From: Candidatus Nitrososphaera gargensis Ga9.2
GTDB lineage: Archaea; Thermoproteota; Nitrososphaeria; Nitrososphaerales; Nitrososphaeraceae
Assembly (NCBI RefSeq): GCF_000303155.1
Contig: NC_018719.1
Coordinates: forward strand, 1 to 64,000
Direction of reading: 5' to 3'
DNA: 64,000 nucleotides
Part shown: piece by piece, positions 8,535 to 17,531 of the stretch
Layout: each line of letters begins with the position of its first letter
Position numbering within the stretch: position 1 is the stretch's first letter
The notes under the pieces: generated by a model
The model's database searches: none
What the model was told of the DNA's origin: nothing
Seen by the model: the letters and a program-made list of their open reading frames with translations, nothing else
Translations under genes and position numbers: made by a program

Positions 8535-8864
8535 TTGTCCACTGACATTAATAATAATACTGGCAACGAGCTGGCACTGATCGCCGGCTCTGTGGTATTG
8601 AGCGACAACCCCTCCCAGCAGCTAAAGTACTGGAGGAAAAAGTTTGGTGTCAAGCAGGCAGATCTTGCAAGGAAGATGGACATCACGCCGTCCGTCCTGA
8701 GCGACTACGAGAAGGGCCGCAGGCCATCTCCCGGAGTCAACTTTATCAAGCGTTACTTGATCGCCCTGTACGAGCTTGGCAGGTCAAACAGCCACGCCGC
8801 TACGACAGAAGAAGAAAAGATGGCTCCAACGCCGGTCGCCAATGTACATATAAGCCAGCCCTGA
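8535..8864 (+). CDS. Xre-type helix-turn-helix regulator
   Basis: A 109-aa DNA-binding protein. The HTH runs through WRKKFGVKQADLARKM and the recognition-helix segment SVLSDYEKGRRPSPG, typical of Xre/Cro and archaeal MBF1-like domains. The open frame extends upstream into udg, but TTG at 8535 is the first start outside that gene and gives a normal-length product. The C-terminal tail is polar. Its target is unknown; it could act on the divergent promoter region shared with udg. Confidence 0.75.
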   Translation: MSTDINNNTGNELALIAGSVVLSDNPSQQLKYWRKKFGVKQADLARKMDITPSVLSDYEKGRRPSPGVNFIKRYLIALYELGRSNSHAATTEEEKMAPTPVANVHISQP

Positions 8865-8883
8865 CAAAAGCTAGCTCACATAT

Positions 8884-9060
8884 ATGCCTCTTATTCTAGT
8901 ATCAATGTATCCGGGCAGGACCAAAGAGCAGAAGGACGAGTTTGCAAAAGCTATAACCGACGCCGCGGTCCAGATATTAAAGACCAAGCCAGAACACGTT
9001 ATCGTGGTGTACGACGAAAAGCCCAAGGAGAACTGGTTCCAGTCGGGCAAGCCGCTCTAG
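8884..9060 (+). CDS. 4-oxalocrotonate tautomerase family protein
   Basis: A 58-aa protein starting Met-Pro-Leu-Ile, so Pro1 is available as the catalytic base after Met removal, as in the 4-OT/MIF superfamily. The pattern YPGRTKEQKDEFAKAITDA and the conserved EHVIVVYDE strand match the family, and the length (about 60 aa) is typical. It lies 19 bases after the Xre gene and 5 bases before the next gene, so an operon is likely. Substrate unknown. Confidence 0.82.
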   Translation: MPLILVSMYPGRTKEQKDEFAKAITDAAVQILKTKPEHVIVVYDEKPKENWFQSGKPL

Positions 9061-9065
9061 AGGAT

Positions 9066-9302
9066 ATGTACGATCCTGATGACCCAGAGCTCCAGACAAT
9101 GGCAAGCGGGATCATCAACGCTGTCAAGAGATACTCTATCCCCTACGAGCGCCTCACGGGCCAAGAGATCTGGGAGGAGCTGCAGAGGAAGGGCTACAGA
9201 TTCCCTGTGAGCGGCAGGCGCATAGATTTTCTGTACGAGTCTGCCCGGTGGTTCGACGCCCTTGATCTGGCGATAAAAAAGCTGAAAAGCGAAGCCCAGT
9301 AG
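9066..9302 (+). CDS. Small hypothetical protein
   Basis: A 78-aa soluble protein rich in charged and aromatic residues, with no Cys pair. It starts 5 bases after the tautomerase stop, so it is probably translationally linked to it. The composition (RLTGQEIWEELQRKGYRF, then two helices) looks like a folded domain, but I do not recognise a family. Confidence 0.65.
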   Translation: MYDPDDPELQTMASGIINAVKRYSIPYERLTGQEIWEELQRKGYRFPVSGRRIDFLYESARWFDALDLAIKKLKSEAQ

Positions 9303-9341
9303 CAAAAACTATTTTTATTTTGGGCGTCTTTTGTGCACTGC

Positions 9342-10169
9342 TTGGAGAAAAAGAAGAAAAAGAGAGTCGCGCTGGTGCAGATGCGTTCGTCAGAGGACAA
9401 ACAGAAGAATCTGGACAAGTCGATCGAGTTTATCGCCGAGGCAGCTGCCAAGGGCGCAGATCTCGTATGCTTTCCCGAGTTCCAGATGGCGTTTTCGCCT
9501 GGCAGCCAGTCCGCGGCGCAGCTGGCCGCCGGCATAGCCGAAACCGTCAGGGGCAACTTTGTTTCAAAACTTGCAGAGGCTGCCAAGAAAAACAACATCG
9601 GCGTTATTGCGACGATCTATGAAAAGAGCGGCAGGTTCCAGCGCGTCTACGACACCGCCGTGATGATACGCCCCGCCGGCAAAGTGTCGTCGGTTTACCG
9701 CAAGCTGCACCTCTACAACGCGCTTGGGTTCAAAGAGTCTGCCAAGCTGGTGCCCGGAAAAAATATCGCCAAGCCTGCCAAGACAAATGCCGGCAGCGTC
9801 GGGCTCTTGATCTGCTATGACCTGCGGTTTCCCGAGCTGTCAAGGATCCTGACTGTCAAGGGCGCAGACTTCCTAGTCGCACCTTCCGCATGGGTCGCCG
9901 GCGAAATGAAGGAGGAGCACTGGCAGACGATGGTAAAAGCAAGGGCTATTGAGAACGGCTCGTACGTGGTCGCGCCCGACCAGGTGGGCAACATCTATTG
10001 CGGCAGGAGCATGGCAGTCGATCCGTTTGGCGTGGTGCTTGTCGATATGGGTCAGCGAGAGGGCGTCGAGGTAATCGAAATTGATAAATCGCGTGTGCAG
10101 CAGGTCAGAAAATCGCTGCCCCTGCTAAAGAACCGCCGTACAGACGTGTACAGATTATTATCGTACTAG
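9342..10169 (+). CDS. Carbon-nitrogen hydrolase (nitrilase/omega-amidase, Nit2-like)
   Basis: Hydrolyses a C-N bond in an amide or nitrile. The Glu-Lys-Cys triad is visible: Glu in FPEFQ, Lys in YRKLHLYN and Cys in LICYDLRFPEL. The 275-aa length fits a single nitrilase domain. TTG at 9342 is chosen; GTG at 9333 is possible. The DLRFPEL context resembles Nit2/omega-amidase, which removes toxic alpha-ketoglutaramate, but the substrate is inferred. It overlaps the next convergent mini-gene by 4 bases. Confidence 0.88.
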   Translation: MEKKKKKRVALVQMRSSEDKQKNLDKSIEFIAEAAAKGADLVCFPEFQMAFSPGSQSAAQLAAGIAETVRGNFVSKLAEAAKKNNIGVIATIYEKSGRFQRVYDTAVMIRPAGKVSSVYRKLHLYNALGFKESAKLVPGKNIAKPAKTNAGSVGLLICYDLRFPELSRILTVKGADFLVAPSAWVAGEMKEEHWQTMVKARAIENGSYVVAPDQVGNIYCGRSMAVDPFGVVLVDMGQREGVEVIEIDKSRVQQVRKSLPLLKNRRTDVYRLLSY

Positions 10170-10297
10170 CACGACAGCGCCAAGTGATGATCATTGTGGG
10201 ATGTCTTCCAGTCGATCTTGCACTCGCGCTTGTCTAGGGGGCATGGGAACCTCTCCCTGCAATATTCGCACATGTGCGCGTGATCGCTGTACATCAT
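10166..10297 (-). CDS. Mini Cys/His-rich protein
   Basis: A 43-aa product with MCEYCRERFPC, then CK and several His residues, enough for one treble-clef or zinc-finger site. ATG-ATG start at 10297. It is convergent with the nitrilase (4-base overlap) and lies 75 bases from the topA 3' end on the same strand. Too short to assign; the Cys/His pattern is the only support. Confidence 0.55.
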   Translation of the reverse strand: MMYSDHAHMCEYCRERFPCPLDKRECKIDWKTSHNDHHLALSC

Positions 10298-10371
10298 CTT
10301 ACTAATTGCAACAGGTGGTCGTTTTCTTATTAGGTTGATGCAAGGATGCTAGCGAAGCTTGTTCTAGAACT

Positions 10372-12429
10372 TCACTTCTTTTTTGATGGGCACTGCATGT
10401 TGACACATATTTTCCAATGCTTTGACCGCCTTGCAAAAACTACTCCAACTATCGGCCAGCCACACTCGGGGCACGCCTTGCCTAGCACCCTTATCGCGCC
10501 CTTCTGTGGCAGAGGCGCCGTGGCCTTGCAGCCGCCAGAATAGTTCGAGCAGCCGACGAACCTCTTTTTTGTCTTGTACGATTTTATCATGCGCAGCTGC
10601 CCCTTTTTGCACACCGGGCACGAGCCGATCATCGTTGCGGCCTGCGCGCCGTTCGCAGAAGAAGAGGCGGCGTTGCCTATCCGAGCGCCAATATCCACCT
10701 CTTTTTCAATGAACGCCGACAGCGACTCTATCAATTTATCGACAGCCTGCTCTATGACCAAAACGCTTTCGGCAGAACCCTGCTCTACCTTTTCCAGCTG
10801 CTCCTCCATCGATCTTGTCAGGCTTGTAGAGATTATGGCGGGCACGAACGTTCTCATAGAGTCAATGACTGCAAAGCCGAGGTCTGTCACCTCGATCCCG
10901 CCCCTGACCGAAGAAGCAATGTAGTTGCGCTTGAACAGTGTGGCAATGATGTCCGCTCTGGTAGCTTTGGTCCCTATCTGCTCCTGCTCCATCTTGGCAA
11001 GCAGGCTCGCCTGGTTGTAGCGGTAGGGCGGCTGTGTGAACTTTTCCTCCATATCTATGCCAAGGTTTTTTACTAGATCGCCCTTGCGCAGCTCTGGCAG
11101 CTCGTGTTGTTCCAGTCTGACATGAGGCTTGTAGAACACCATCCAGCCTTCATACACTGGCGACCTGCCTTGCGCCTTGAAAGTGTGGCTGTTAACATCT
11201 ATCGAAACGTCAGTGTGCCTGCTTATCGCCGGGTCGCCAAACGTGGCAAGGAACCTTTTCACTACTAGGTCATAGACCTTGAATTCAAGGCTGCTCAGCT
11301 TTTGCTGCGGCGCTACGCCCGTGGGGTAGATCGCAGGGTGCGCCGGGTCTGTCATGCGCCCCTCATTTGGCACAAGGCGGCCCTTTGAGAGGAGCATCGA
11401 TGTCAGCTGCCCGTAGCCTCCTATCCTTGACAGGCTGGAGATTATCTTGCCGTAGCCTATGGAAGGGGGCAGCTTTTGGCTTGACGTGCGGGGGTACGAG
11501 ATCAGCGCCTGCAGATACAATTTTTCAGCTATTGCAAGCGTGTAGCCGGGGCCGAGCTTGAACAGCCTGTACGCTTCGCGCTGGAGGTCGCCGATGTTAA
11601 ATGGCGTGGGCGGCCCGAGCACCGCCTTGCTGTCAACAACATCGCTCACCGTCCCGTCTCTGCCAATGCACGCGCTTACAATCGACTTAGCTTCTGCAAG
11701 CGTCCCAACCTTTGGCTTTTCGTACTGCGCTGAAAATGTCTGGTTGTTTTTTTCAAACTGCGCCGCTATTGTCCAGTATGGATCAGGGACGTGCAGCCTT
11801 ATTTCTAGTTCCCTGTCGACTGCAAACGCAAGCGTCGGGCCCTGCACTCTGCCGATAGAGAGGTTGCAGTACCCGTTGCTGGCCATCTTGAGCGACTGGG
11901 CAAGCGCCCTTGAGAGGTTGACGCCATAGATAAAGTCAAGCATGTGGCGCGACCGACCGGCCTCCGCTAGCCCGCCGCTCGGCCTTTCTAGGCTGGCAAA
12001 CGACTCCCTTATCTCCTCGTCGGTGAGCGTCGAGAATTTTGCCCGCAGCGCCTTCTCATACTTGCCGCCGCACGCGTATTGCAGGATGTTGTGACCTATC
12101 ACCTCGCCCTCCTGATCATAGTCGCACGCGTGCACAAATGCCGACGCATTTTTTGATAATTCAGAGATGACTTTGATGGCTCTAGCTGCCCTTGGATTTT
12201 TGTCGACCGGCGCCCACTCCAAGTCGAGCACAGGATACACGCTCCTGTTCTTTGTCGAATCGGCAAGACCATAGAGGTGGCCAAGAGCACTGCACACCTT
12301 GTAGTGGCAATCACTATTTGCCACGTCAAAAACAGAAATCCCGGCTGGCTTTGACTCCTTTGGATCGCCCAGCGCCTGCGCTATCCTCCTTGCAGCATCG
12401 GGCTTTTCGCAGACGACGAGCGTGTACAA
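10372..12429 (-). CDS. topA: DNA topoisomerase I, type IA
   Basis: Relaxes negative supercoils by single-strand passage. The 685-aa protein has an N-terminal Toprim domain with EKPDAA and the acidic DYDQEGE motif, then the type IA core with the catalytic tyrosine in LISYPRTSS. Two C-terminal zinc ribbons follow (CPVC with a later C-rich partner, and CPECGW with CVNMQC). No helicase fusion is present, so it is not a reverse gyrase, as expected in a mesophile. ATG start at 12429. Confidence 0.95.
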   Translation of the reverse strand: MYTLVVCEKPDAARRIAQALGDPKESKPAGISVFDVANSDCHYKVCSALGHLYGLADSTKNRSVYPVLDLEWAPVDKNPRAARAIKVISELSKNASAFVHACDYDQEGEVIGHNILQYACGGKYEKALRAKFSTLTDEEIRESFASLERPSGGLAEAGRSRHMLDFIYGVNLSRALAQSLKMASNGYCNLSIGRVQGPTLAFAVDRELEIRLHVPDPYWTIAAQFEKNNQTFSAQYEKPKVGTLAEAKSIVSACIGRDGTVSDVVDSKAVLGPPTPFNIGDLQREAYRLFKLGPGYTLAIAEKLYLQALISYPRTSSQKLPPSIGYGKIISSLSRIGGYGQLTSMLLSKGRLVPNEGRMTDPAHPAIYPTGVAPQQKLSSLEFKVYDLVVKRFLATFGDPAISRHTDVSIDVNSHTFKAQGRSPVYEGWMVFYKPHVRLEQHELPELRKGDLVKNLGIDMEEKFTQPPYRYNQASLLAKMEQEQIGTKATRADIIATLFKRNYIASSVRGGIEVTDLGFAVIDSMRTFVPAIISTSLTRSMEEQLEKVEQGSAESVLVIEQAVDKLIESLSAFIEKEVDIGARIGNAASSSANGAQAATMIGSCPVCKKGQLRMIKSYKTKKRFVGCSNYSGGCKATAPLPQKGAIRVLGKACPECGWPIVGVVFARRSKHWKICVNMQCPSKKK

Positions 12430-12837
12430 GAACTAGCCGATCTTGGAAGATATTGCAATATTAACAATCCGATCCCGCTTTTGGCTCTGATAGCGGCGGG
12501 CTATCCTACATCTGGCCATCGAAATAATTTATCTGCTTGTCCTCAGGCATAACGATGGCATAGATCATGGATCAGCGCAGCATGATTCTCTATAACAATA
12601 ATGCAAGAAAGATATCTGATAAGTGATAAACCCTTTGTGTCCCATGATGCCAAAAAGCCCCAGAACTTGGAAAATTCTTCTTGCCCTGCAAGGAGCCTTG
12701 TGCTAATTTTTGCCGAGCCGCCGGGAAGAAGCATGTAACGAATCAGTTTAAGAAATTTTCTGGCAGACATGATAAATCCGTATCCTATTTTTTAGGATGC
12801 GCTGAACAGAATAGAATCCAGACTAGCGTTCCTTGCA
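12430..12837. other. Intergenic stretch without a supported gene
   Basis: This region separates the topA start from a damaged plus-strand gene. Open frames on both strands are short and lack family features. It holds A/T-rich promoter-like patches before topA (about 12450-12540) and a direct run-up to the broken secreted-protein frame at 12793. I see no RNA gene. Confidence 0.4.
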
Positions 12838-13257
12838 TTGGGGACCGTGCTGGTCATGGCAGCCGTCGCCTTTGTGTTAACAGCCAACGCGCAGCTAATC
12901 AATGCCGAGATCGCAAACATTGACTGCAACCAACAGCAGGAACAAAGGCAGAACTCGGAGCAAACCTAGCAAAATGAACAGAAGAACAAGCAGAGTTCAG
13001 AGCAAACCCTTCTGAGCGAGCAGAGCAGCGATCAAGACACAGGGCAAGATGATGAGCAGAACAGCCTGTTAGGTTCGATCAACAGACTGCTGTCTGGCAA
13101 CCAAGAATCTAAAGAGAGCACCGATCAGGAGAACGAGCAAGAGACAGAACAGAATGCAGAGAACACTAATGAACAGAGCAACGAGCAAAGCGCTGATGCA
13201 GATCAGGATTGCGGCGCCGTCTCTGTTGCACCAGTAGTTGGCTTGGGCGGACTCTAA
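12838..13257 (+). pseudogene. Secreted Gln/Asn/Glu-rich protein with an in-frame TAG
   Basis: One frame of 139 codons encodes a hydrophobic leader ending LTANAQ, like a signal peptide with AxA-type cleavage. A low-complexity Gln/Asn/Glu/Ser region follows, then a hydrophobic end (APVVGLGGL). It is interrupted by TAG at 12967-12969, 43 codons in. The same frame continues upstream (NRIESRLAFLALG) to a stop at 12793 without a standard start, although an ATG lies one base out of frame at 12797. Two lesions suggest a pseudogene or sequence errors. TAG readthrough is not known in this lineage. Confidence 0.55.
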
Positions 13258-13415
13258 GCGAGTCTCAATCCTATCATTCTTTTTTCTTTTTGTCAATTCA
13301 ATCTTCAGTTTTTTGTCTGGCAGAACAGGATATGTACAGATGACAAAAATCTCTATCCATTAGTATTCTATCTTAGGTTATTAAGAAACAATTTCAAGTT
13401 CTATTAATTATAAAA

Positions 13416-13837
13416 ATGACTAATGCATTTTTACCACTGAAAGTGGTTGATAAAAAATTTGCCATTGATGACAATGAGCCTGTTCAAAAGATGCAAGAGA
13501 AATCCTCTGTCTATCTTCAAAGGAGAATCTGACGCTATTCCACATGGCCAGCGTAGGCATCAGGTACAACTTTGCCCTTCTTGAAAGATCAGGGATTTCA
13601 AGAAAGCAGTACTACAAAGGGCTCAGGGCGCTAAAAAATGTTGACCTTGTGCGCAAGTTTGGCAACAAGTACCTTCAGACTACGCTTGGCAAGCTGGTTT
13701 ATCATGAAATCTTGAAGATCGAGAAATATGCCTATCACTTGAACGAGATGAAAATGATCGATATCCTGAAGGACTCCGGCCAGTTCAGCCAGCACGAGGT
13801 GTCGGCACTTATCAAGAAAATGAGCGATAGCGGGTAG
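13416..13837 (+). pseudogene. Winged-helix protein, frameshifted
   Basis: Two frames appear to form one gene. ATG at 13416 opens a 38-codon frame (LPLKVVDKKFAIDDNEPVQK). From about 13478 the coding pattern moves to another frame that reads DAREILCLSSKENLTLFHM and then a clear winged helix (SVGIRYNFALLERSG, SRKQYYKGLRALK) to the stop at 13837. The second frame has an ATG at 13544 that would give a 97-aa protein, but this would lose part of the N-terminal helix. A single one-base indel between 13478 and 13500 would join them. Confidence 0.6.
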
Positions 13838-13990
13838 GACTCGTTCCTATCGGACATCGCTAACGAAATGTGACATCATATCATCCGCCTGCTTGTTTTA
13901 CCGCACACTATATACTACACACCGCCCCTGATTCTTCTGCTGCAACACTAATCAAGCTATTTATAATGCAAAAAACTATTTTCTACAGAG

Positions 13991-15160
13991 ATGGCAAACA
14001 GCAAAGTCTGCGTTCTTGGTGCCGGCAGCACGAAATATGGAAAATTGAACGAAAGTATTATTGAAATTGCACTAAATGCGGCCAAGGACGCCATTGAATC
14101 GGCCGGGATCACTCCAAAGGACATTCAGGCAGGCTACATCTCTAACGTGTTCGGGGTTGCGGACAAGCAGGTGCACATGGCGCCTGTCATCATGAGCAAC
14201 CTTGGCATCTCGCATGTCCCGGGGCTCACAATCGAGTCTGCGTGCGGCTCGGGCTCGGTCATGTTCAGGGAAGCCTATGCTAACGTGGCAGCTGGTTTTT
14301 ACGACTGCGTCCTTGCACTTGGCGTCGAAAAGGTGACGCATACCGGCACGGTGCACAGCACCACTCTGTTTTCATACTGCTCTGACTTTTTCTACGAAGG
14401 TGGCAACGGCGCTTCATTCCCTGGGCTGTTCGCTTCGATGGCCCGCGCCTACATGAACACACACAAGGCGACCGAGGAGGACCTTGCACATGTCGCGGTC
14501 AAGAACCATGAAAACGGCCTGCTGAACCCAAAGGCGCATGTGCGCAAAAAGATCACGGTAGACGACGTTTTGAAATCGCCGGTGGTCGCATCGCCGCTAA
14601 AGCTGCTTGACTGCTGCCCATTCTCTGACGGCGCTTCTGCAACGATCCTCTGCAGCGAAGAGTTTGCGAAAAAGAGCGGCAGACCATACGTAGAGATAAT
14701 TGGTTCTGGCAGAGGCGCTTCGCCGGCAGCAGTGCAGGGAAGGGAGGACATCACCACCATCCCAAGCACGGTCGCTGCAGCAAGGCAGGCGTACAAGATG
14801 GCCGGAGTGACTCCAAAAGACATCAACTTTGCAGAGGTGCACGACTGCTTTACGATAGCGGAGGTAATCGACATCGAAGATCTCGGGTTCTTCCCCAAGG
14901 GCAAGGCGGCCCACGCGGTGAGGGACGGGGCGACGCGCCTCAATGGCGAGATCCCGATAAACCCGTCAGGCGGATTGAAATCAAAGGGCCACCCGATCGG
15001 CGCGACAGGCGTCGGGCAGGTGGTCGAAGTGTTCGAGCAGTTCACCGGCATGGCCGGCGAACGCACGGTGCCAAACGCCGAGATTGCGCTCACACACAAC
15101 TTTGGTGCCACTGGCGCAAGCGCCGCAGTCCACATATTCAAAAAAGTTGACAGGAAATGA
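13991..15160 (+). CDS. Acetyl-CoA C-acetyltransferase / SCP-x-type thiolase
   Basis: A 389-aa thiolase-fold enzyme with the nucleophilic Cys in ESACGSGS and the GHPIGATG loop near the C-terminus. The last catalytic position falls in THNFGATG, as in SCP-x/archaeal thiolases rather than the classical Cys. It may act in the mevalonate pathway or in the hydroxypropionate/hydroxybutyrate carbon-fixation cycle, which needs an acetoacetyl-CoA thiolase. The stop overlaps the start of the DUF35 gene (ATGA), indicating coupled translation. Confidence 0.92.
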   Translation: MANSKVCVLGAGSTKYGKLNESIIEIALNAAKDAIESAGITPKDIQAGYISNVFGVADKQVHMAPVIMSNLGISHVPGLTIESACGSGSVMFREAYANVAAGFYDCVLALGVEKVTHTGTVHSTTLFSYCSDFFYEGGNGASFPGLFASMARAYMNTHKATEEDLAHVAVKNHENGLLNPKAHVRKKITVDDVLKSPVVASPLKLLDCCPFSDGASATILCSEEFAKKSGRPYVEIIGSGRGASPAAVQGREDITTIPSTVAAARQAYKMAGVTPKDINFAEVHDCFTIAEVIDIEDLGFFPKGKAAHAVRDGATRLNGEIPINPSGGLKSKGHPIGATGVGQVVEVFEQFTGMAGERTVPNAEIALTHNFGATGASAAVHIFKKVDRK

Positions 15161-15546
15161 TGGAGAAATTGTCGTCAACGGAAAGCACACACCAGAGGTT
15201 CATTGAGGCTGCCAACAGGAAAAAGATACTTGCCCACAAGTGCGTAAAGTGCGGCCACATGATGCTTGAGACGGTGCTCTTTTGTGAAAAGTGCTCTGGC
15301 AGCAAATTCAAGCATGTGGAGCTTGAGGGGGCCGGCACGGTGGTGACATACACCATCCAGGCGGTTGCGCCTGAGGGCTTTGAGGATGCCGGCTCGTACG
15401 CTTGGGTCGTGTTCAAGGTAGACAACTCGCAGCTGAGAGCGTCAGGATTCCTGCCCGGCATCAAGGTCCCGGCCGACCTGCCGATAGGCACCAAGGTAAG
15501 AGTGGCCGGCTTTGATTCAAAGCACGGTCTGATGCTCCAGAAGTAA
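15157..15546 (+). CDS. DUF35 OB-fold/zinc-ribbon acyl-CoA-binding partner
   Basis: A 129-aa protein with an N-terminal zinc ribbon (CVKCGHMM, then CEKCSG) and an OB fold (about 50-125). DUF35 proteins form complexes with archaeal thiolase and HMG-CoA synthase and bridge CoA transfer between them. Coupled to the thiolase by a 4-base overlap, it is almost certainly its partner. No HMG-CoA synthase gene is adjacent here. Confidence 0.9.
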   Translation: MMEKLSSTESTHQRFIEAANRKKILAHKCVKCGHMMLETVLFCEKCSGSKFKHVELEGAGTVVTYTIQAVAPEGFEDAGSYAWVVFKVDNSQLRASGFLPGIKVPADLPIGTKVRVAGFDSKHGLMLQK

Positions 15547-15615
15547 CAACAACTGTTGTGTATGTATGTAACGCGGCACACCTAGCTTTTTCTTATATCC
15601 ACCACCCGCGTCTTT

Positions 15616-15798
15616 ATGCCTATGTACATGTTCGAATCAAAAGTGTATGAATGTCAAGCGTGTGGCCAGTTCTTTTTCTTCAAGCAGGATGCCGACGATC
15701 ACACGAGCAAGACCGGACATGCCAGCTTTAAGGTGACAGATTGGACATCACCGGCGCAGCCATCGCCCCGGATCAACAGAGGCAAGGCGCCGATCTAG
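15616..15798 (+). CDS. Mini C2H2-like zinc-finger protein
   Basis: A 60-aa protein with a YECQACGQFF knuckle followed by DDHTSKTGH, giving a C-x2-C...H-x6-H finger. The Pro/Arg tail is basic. It stands 70 bases after the DUF35 gene. The start codon follows a weakly TATA-like tract. Likely nucleic-acid binding, family unassigned. Confidence 0.7.
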   Translation: MPMYMFESKVYECQACGQFFFFKQDADDHTSKTGHASFKVTDWTSPAQPSPRINRGKAPI

Positions 15799-15875
15799 CA
15801 TAGCGGCAGTTGCGCGTTTTGTAAAAAACTGTCAAGGAGACTTTTCTTATTCCAGTTATTGCAGGCTGCTAGCAT

Positions 15876-16040
15876 ATGCTATCTGCAGATGTAGTTTGCG
15901 GCAAGTGCGGCTCGGTGGTCTACAAGATGCGAATGCTCAAGTCGGTCAAGGACGCGCTGCGCGCGACAAACAACCGCTGCCCCGTGTGCGGCGCCGCGCT
16001 CAACCCTGGCGATTTTACTGTTGCAGTAAGCAAGCGCTAG
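15876..16040 (+). CDS. Mini zinc-ribbon protein
   Basis: A 54-aa protein with VCGKCGS and CPVCGAAL knuckles about 28 residues apart, a standard zinc ribbon, and a basic middle helix. ATG at 15876. It overlaps the convergent membrane-protein gene by 4 bases at the 3' end. Function unknown. Confidence 0.7.
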   Translation: MLSADVVCGKCGSVVYKMRMLKSVKDALRATNNRCPVCGAALNPGDFTVAVSKR

Positions 16041-16648
16041 CGCAGTCGATCGTGCTTGCGAAAGCCGCCATAGTATGCTAGCGCGGCAAGCGCTACCGCA
16101 ATCAGATACCACGTGGGCACCACAAAGCTTCCAAAGTCTATTGCGCCCATGTGCATCGACGTCCAGTCCGTCCACTGCATCAAGAGCCCGCCTTTTGGAT
16201 CGCTCTCAAGCGGCACGGCCCACCTGTTGACAAACCATGCAAAATCCTCAACCACTATCGCGGTGATGAGGTTGGCAAAGCCAATGAACATCGCCTTGAT
16301 GCGCTTGTGCCGGCCGAGAAGCTTGAACGACATGTCGTCCCAGAGCGCGGCAAAGCTGATGAGGACAAATATGAAAAGCATCGGGAACAGATGATACTGG
16401 TACATGTTGCCAATAATGGGCTCGGTCTCTCTGCTCCTGTCGAAATTCGAGTCGGTGACCAGCACCTCGCCGTTTGAGATCTGAAGCGCAGGGTCCTTAA
16501 TGTAATAGTATTCGAGGTGGGCAAAGCTGACTGCAAACACGACTCCAATGATTGTGGTTGCGATGAACTCGATCTTGCGTGCGCCCAGATGCTTTGCGAT
16601 GTGCTCTCTCTTTGAAACGTGGCGGCTGTGATCCTCGTCTGTGACCAT
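16037..16648 (-). CDS. Multi-pass membrane protein of unknown function
   Basis: About 203 aa with four or five hydrophobic helices (centred near residues 35, 98, 130 and 185). A charged His-containing N-terminus and a loop with WTDWTSMHMG precede the last helix. An upstream in-frame ATG at 16693 would add 15 residues; 16648 is preferred because the product then starts with the charged MVTDEDHSRH segment. No transporter or enzyme motif is recognised. Confidence 0.7.
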   Translation of the reverse strand: MVTDEDHSRHVSKREHIAKHLGARKIEFIATTIIGVVFAVSFAHLEYYYIKDPALQISNGEVLVTDSNFDRSRETEPIIGNMYQYHLFPMLFIFVLISFAALWDDMSFKLLGRHKRIKAMFIGFANLITAIVVEDFAWFVNRWAVPLESDPKGGLLMQWTDWTSMHMGAIDFGSFVVPTWYLIAVALAALAYYGGFRKHDRLR

Positions 16649-16792
16649 CTTGCTATTTTGTACGCGACCATCGCTATTAAGAAGAAGATACAAATTTTTT
16701 CGTAGCTCAGCTTTGTAGCAGCTTTTTGTACACAGAGTACAACATCCGGGGTTTTGCCGTTTTACTTCGCCGGCTGGTAGTAGTATAAGAAG

Positions 16793-17416
16793 ATGGCAGG
16801 GGGAGACAAGCGCCAGCAGTTCGTGAGCCAGATCACCACAGCGACCGGCGTGGTCTACAACCAGCTCACGCGCCTCAAGATGCTCGACAAGAGGTTTGCC
16901 TCTATGGAGGCGTACTACCTAGAGCAGATAACCTCAAACATCAAGTCAGGCAACAACGCCCGTGCCAAGATCCTCGCCACTGAACTGTCAAATGTGAGGC
17001 GGCTCCGCCGAACTACGCAGCATACCGGCCTTGCGCTTGAGGCGATAGTGATCCGCTTCAGTACGATAAACGAGTTCGCCAAGATCCTCGACACCATCGA
17101 CCCAACCATTGAGATGATAAAGGGAATCCACACGGAGCTGACCCGGGCCATCCCAGCTGCCAGCGAGGCGCTCTCCGAGGTCTCGACTGTGACCACGGAC
17201 GTGCTGCTCAACGCAAACATCAAGGCAGACGCCAGAATCTCGACTCCTGTGGACGCAGATGCTCTTTCGATACTCAACGAGATCGAGGGGGTGCTTGAGG
17301 ACGAGGCAAAGGCCAAGCTCCCAGAGGTGCCAACCAACATCATCCCGGTTCAAAAGCAGGAACAAGAAGAAGAGCAGCAGCCTGCCGAAGAGACGAGGGT
17401 GATGGTTGAAAGCTAA
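16793..17416 (+). CDS. cdvB: CdvB paralogue (ESCRT-III/Snf7-like)
   Basis: ESCRT-III-like subunit; these proteins polymerise on membranes during Cdv-type division and in vesicle remodelling. The 207-aa protein is nearly all helical with the long basic first hairpin (about 10-75) and later acidic helices, ending in a Gln/Glu-rich tail. I do not see the C-terminal winged helix that the main CdvB uses to bind CdvA, so this is probably one of the CdvB1-3-type paralogues. CdvA and CdvC are not in the window. Confidence 0.85.
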   Translation: MAGGDKRQQFVSQITTATGVVYNQLTRLKMLDKRFASMEAYYLEQITSNIKSGNNARAKILATELSNVRRLRRTTQHTGLALEAIVIRFSTINEFAKILDTIDPTIEMIKGIHTELTRAIPAASEALSEVSTVTTDVLLNANIKADARISTPVDADALSILNEIEGVLEDEAKAKLPEVPTNIIPVQKQEQEEEQQPAEETRVMVES

Positions 17417-17531
17417 CTAGCTAGACAATAGTTGACCTTTTGGTCAAGCCCAAGTAGGGCAGTAGATCGTACTGTTAGTTAAAAATATTTTACAAAGTAG
17501 TTTTAATCATTTACCTTGATAACGGGGTGCA

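Noticed and set aside
12543-12770. 75-codon minus-strand frame upstream of topA
   Set aside because: No recognisable domain, no promoter-like sequence, and composition unlike neighbouring genes; left as intergenic.
12838-13257. TAG as pyrrolysine or other recoded amino acid
   Set aside because: No pyl genes here and no known TAG recoding in this lineage; the N-terminus is also broken, so decay or sequence error is more likely.
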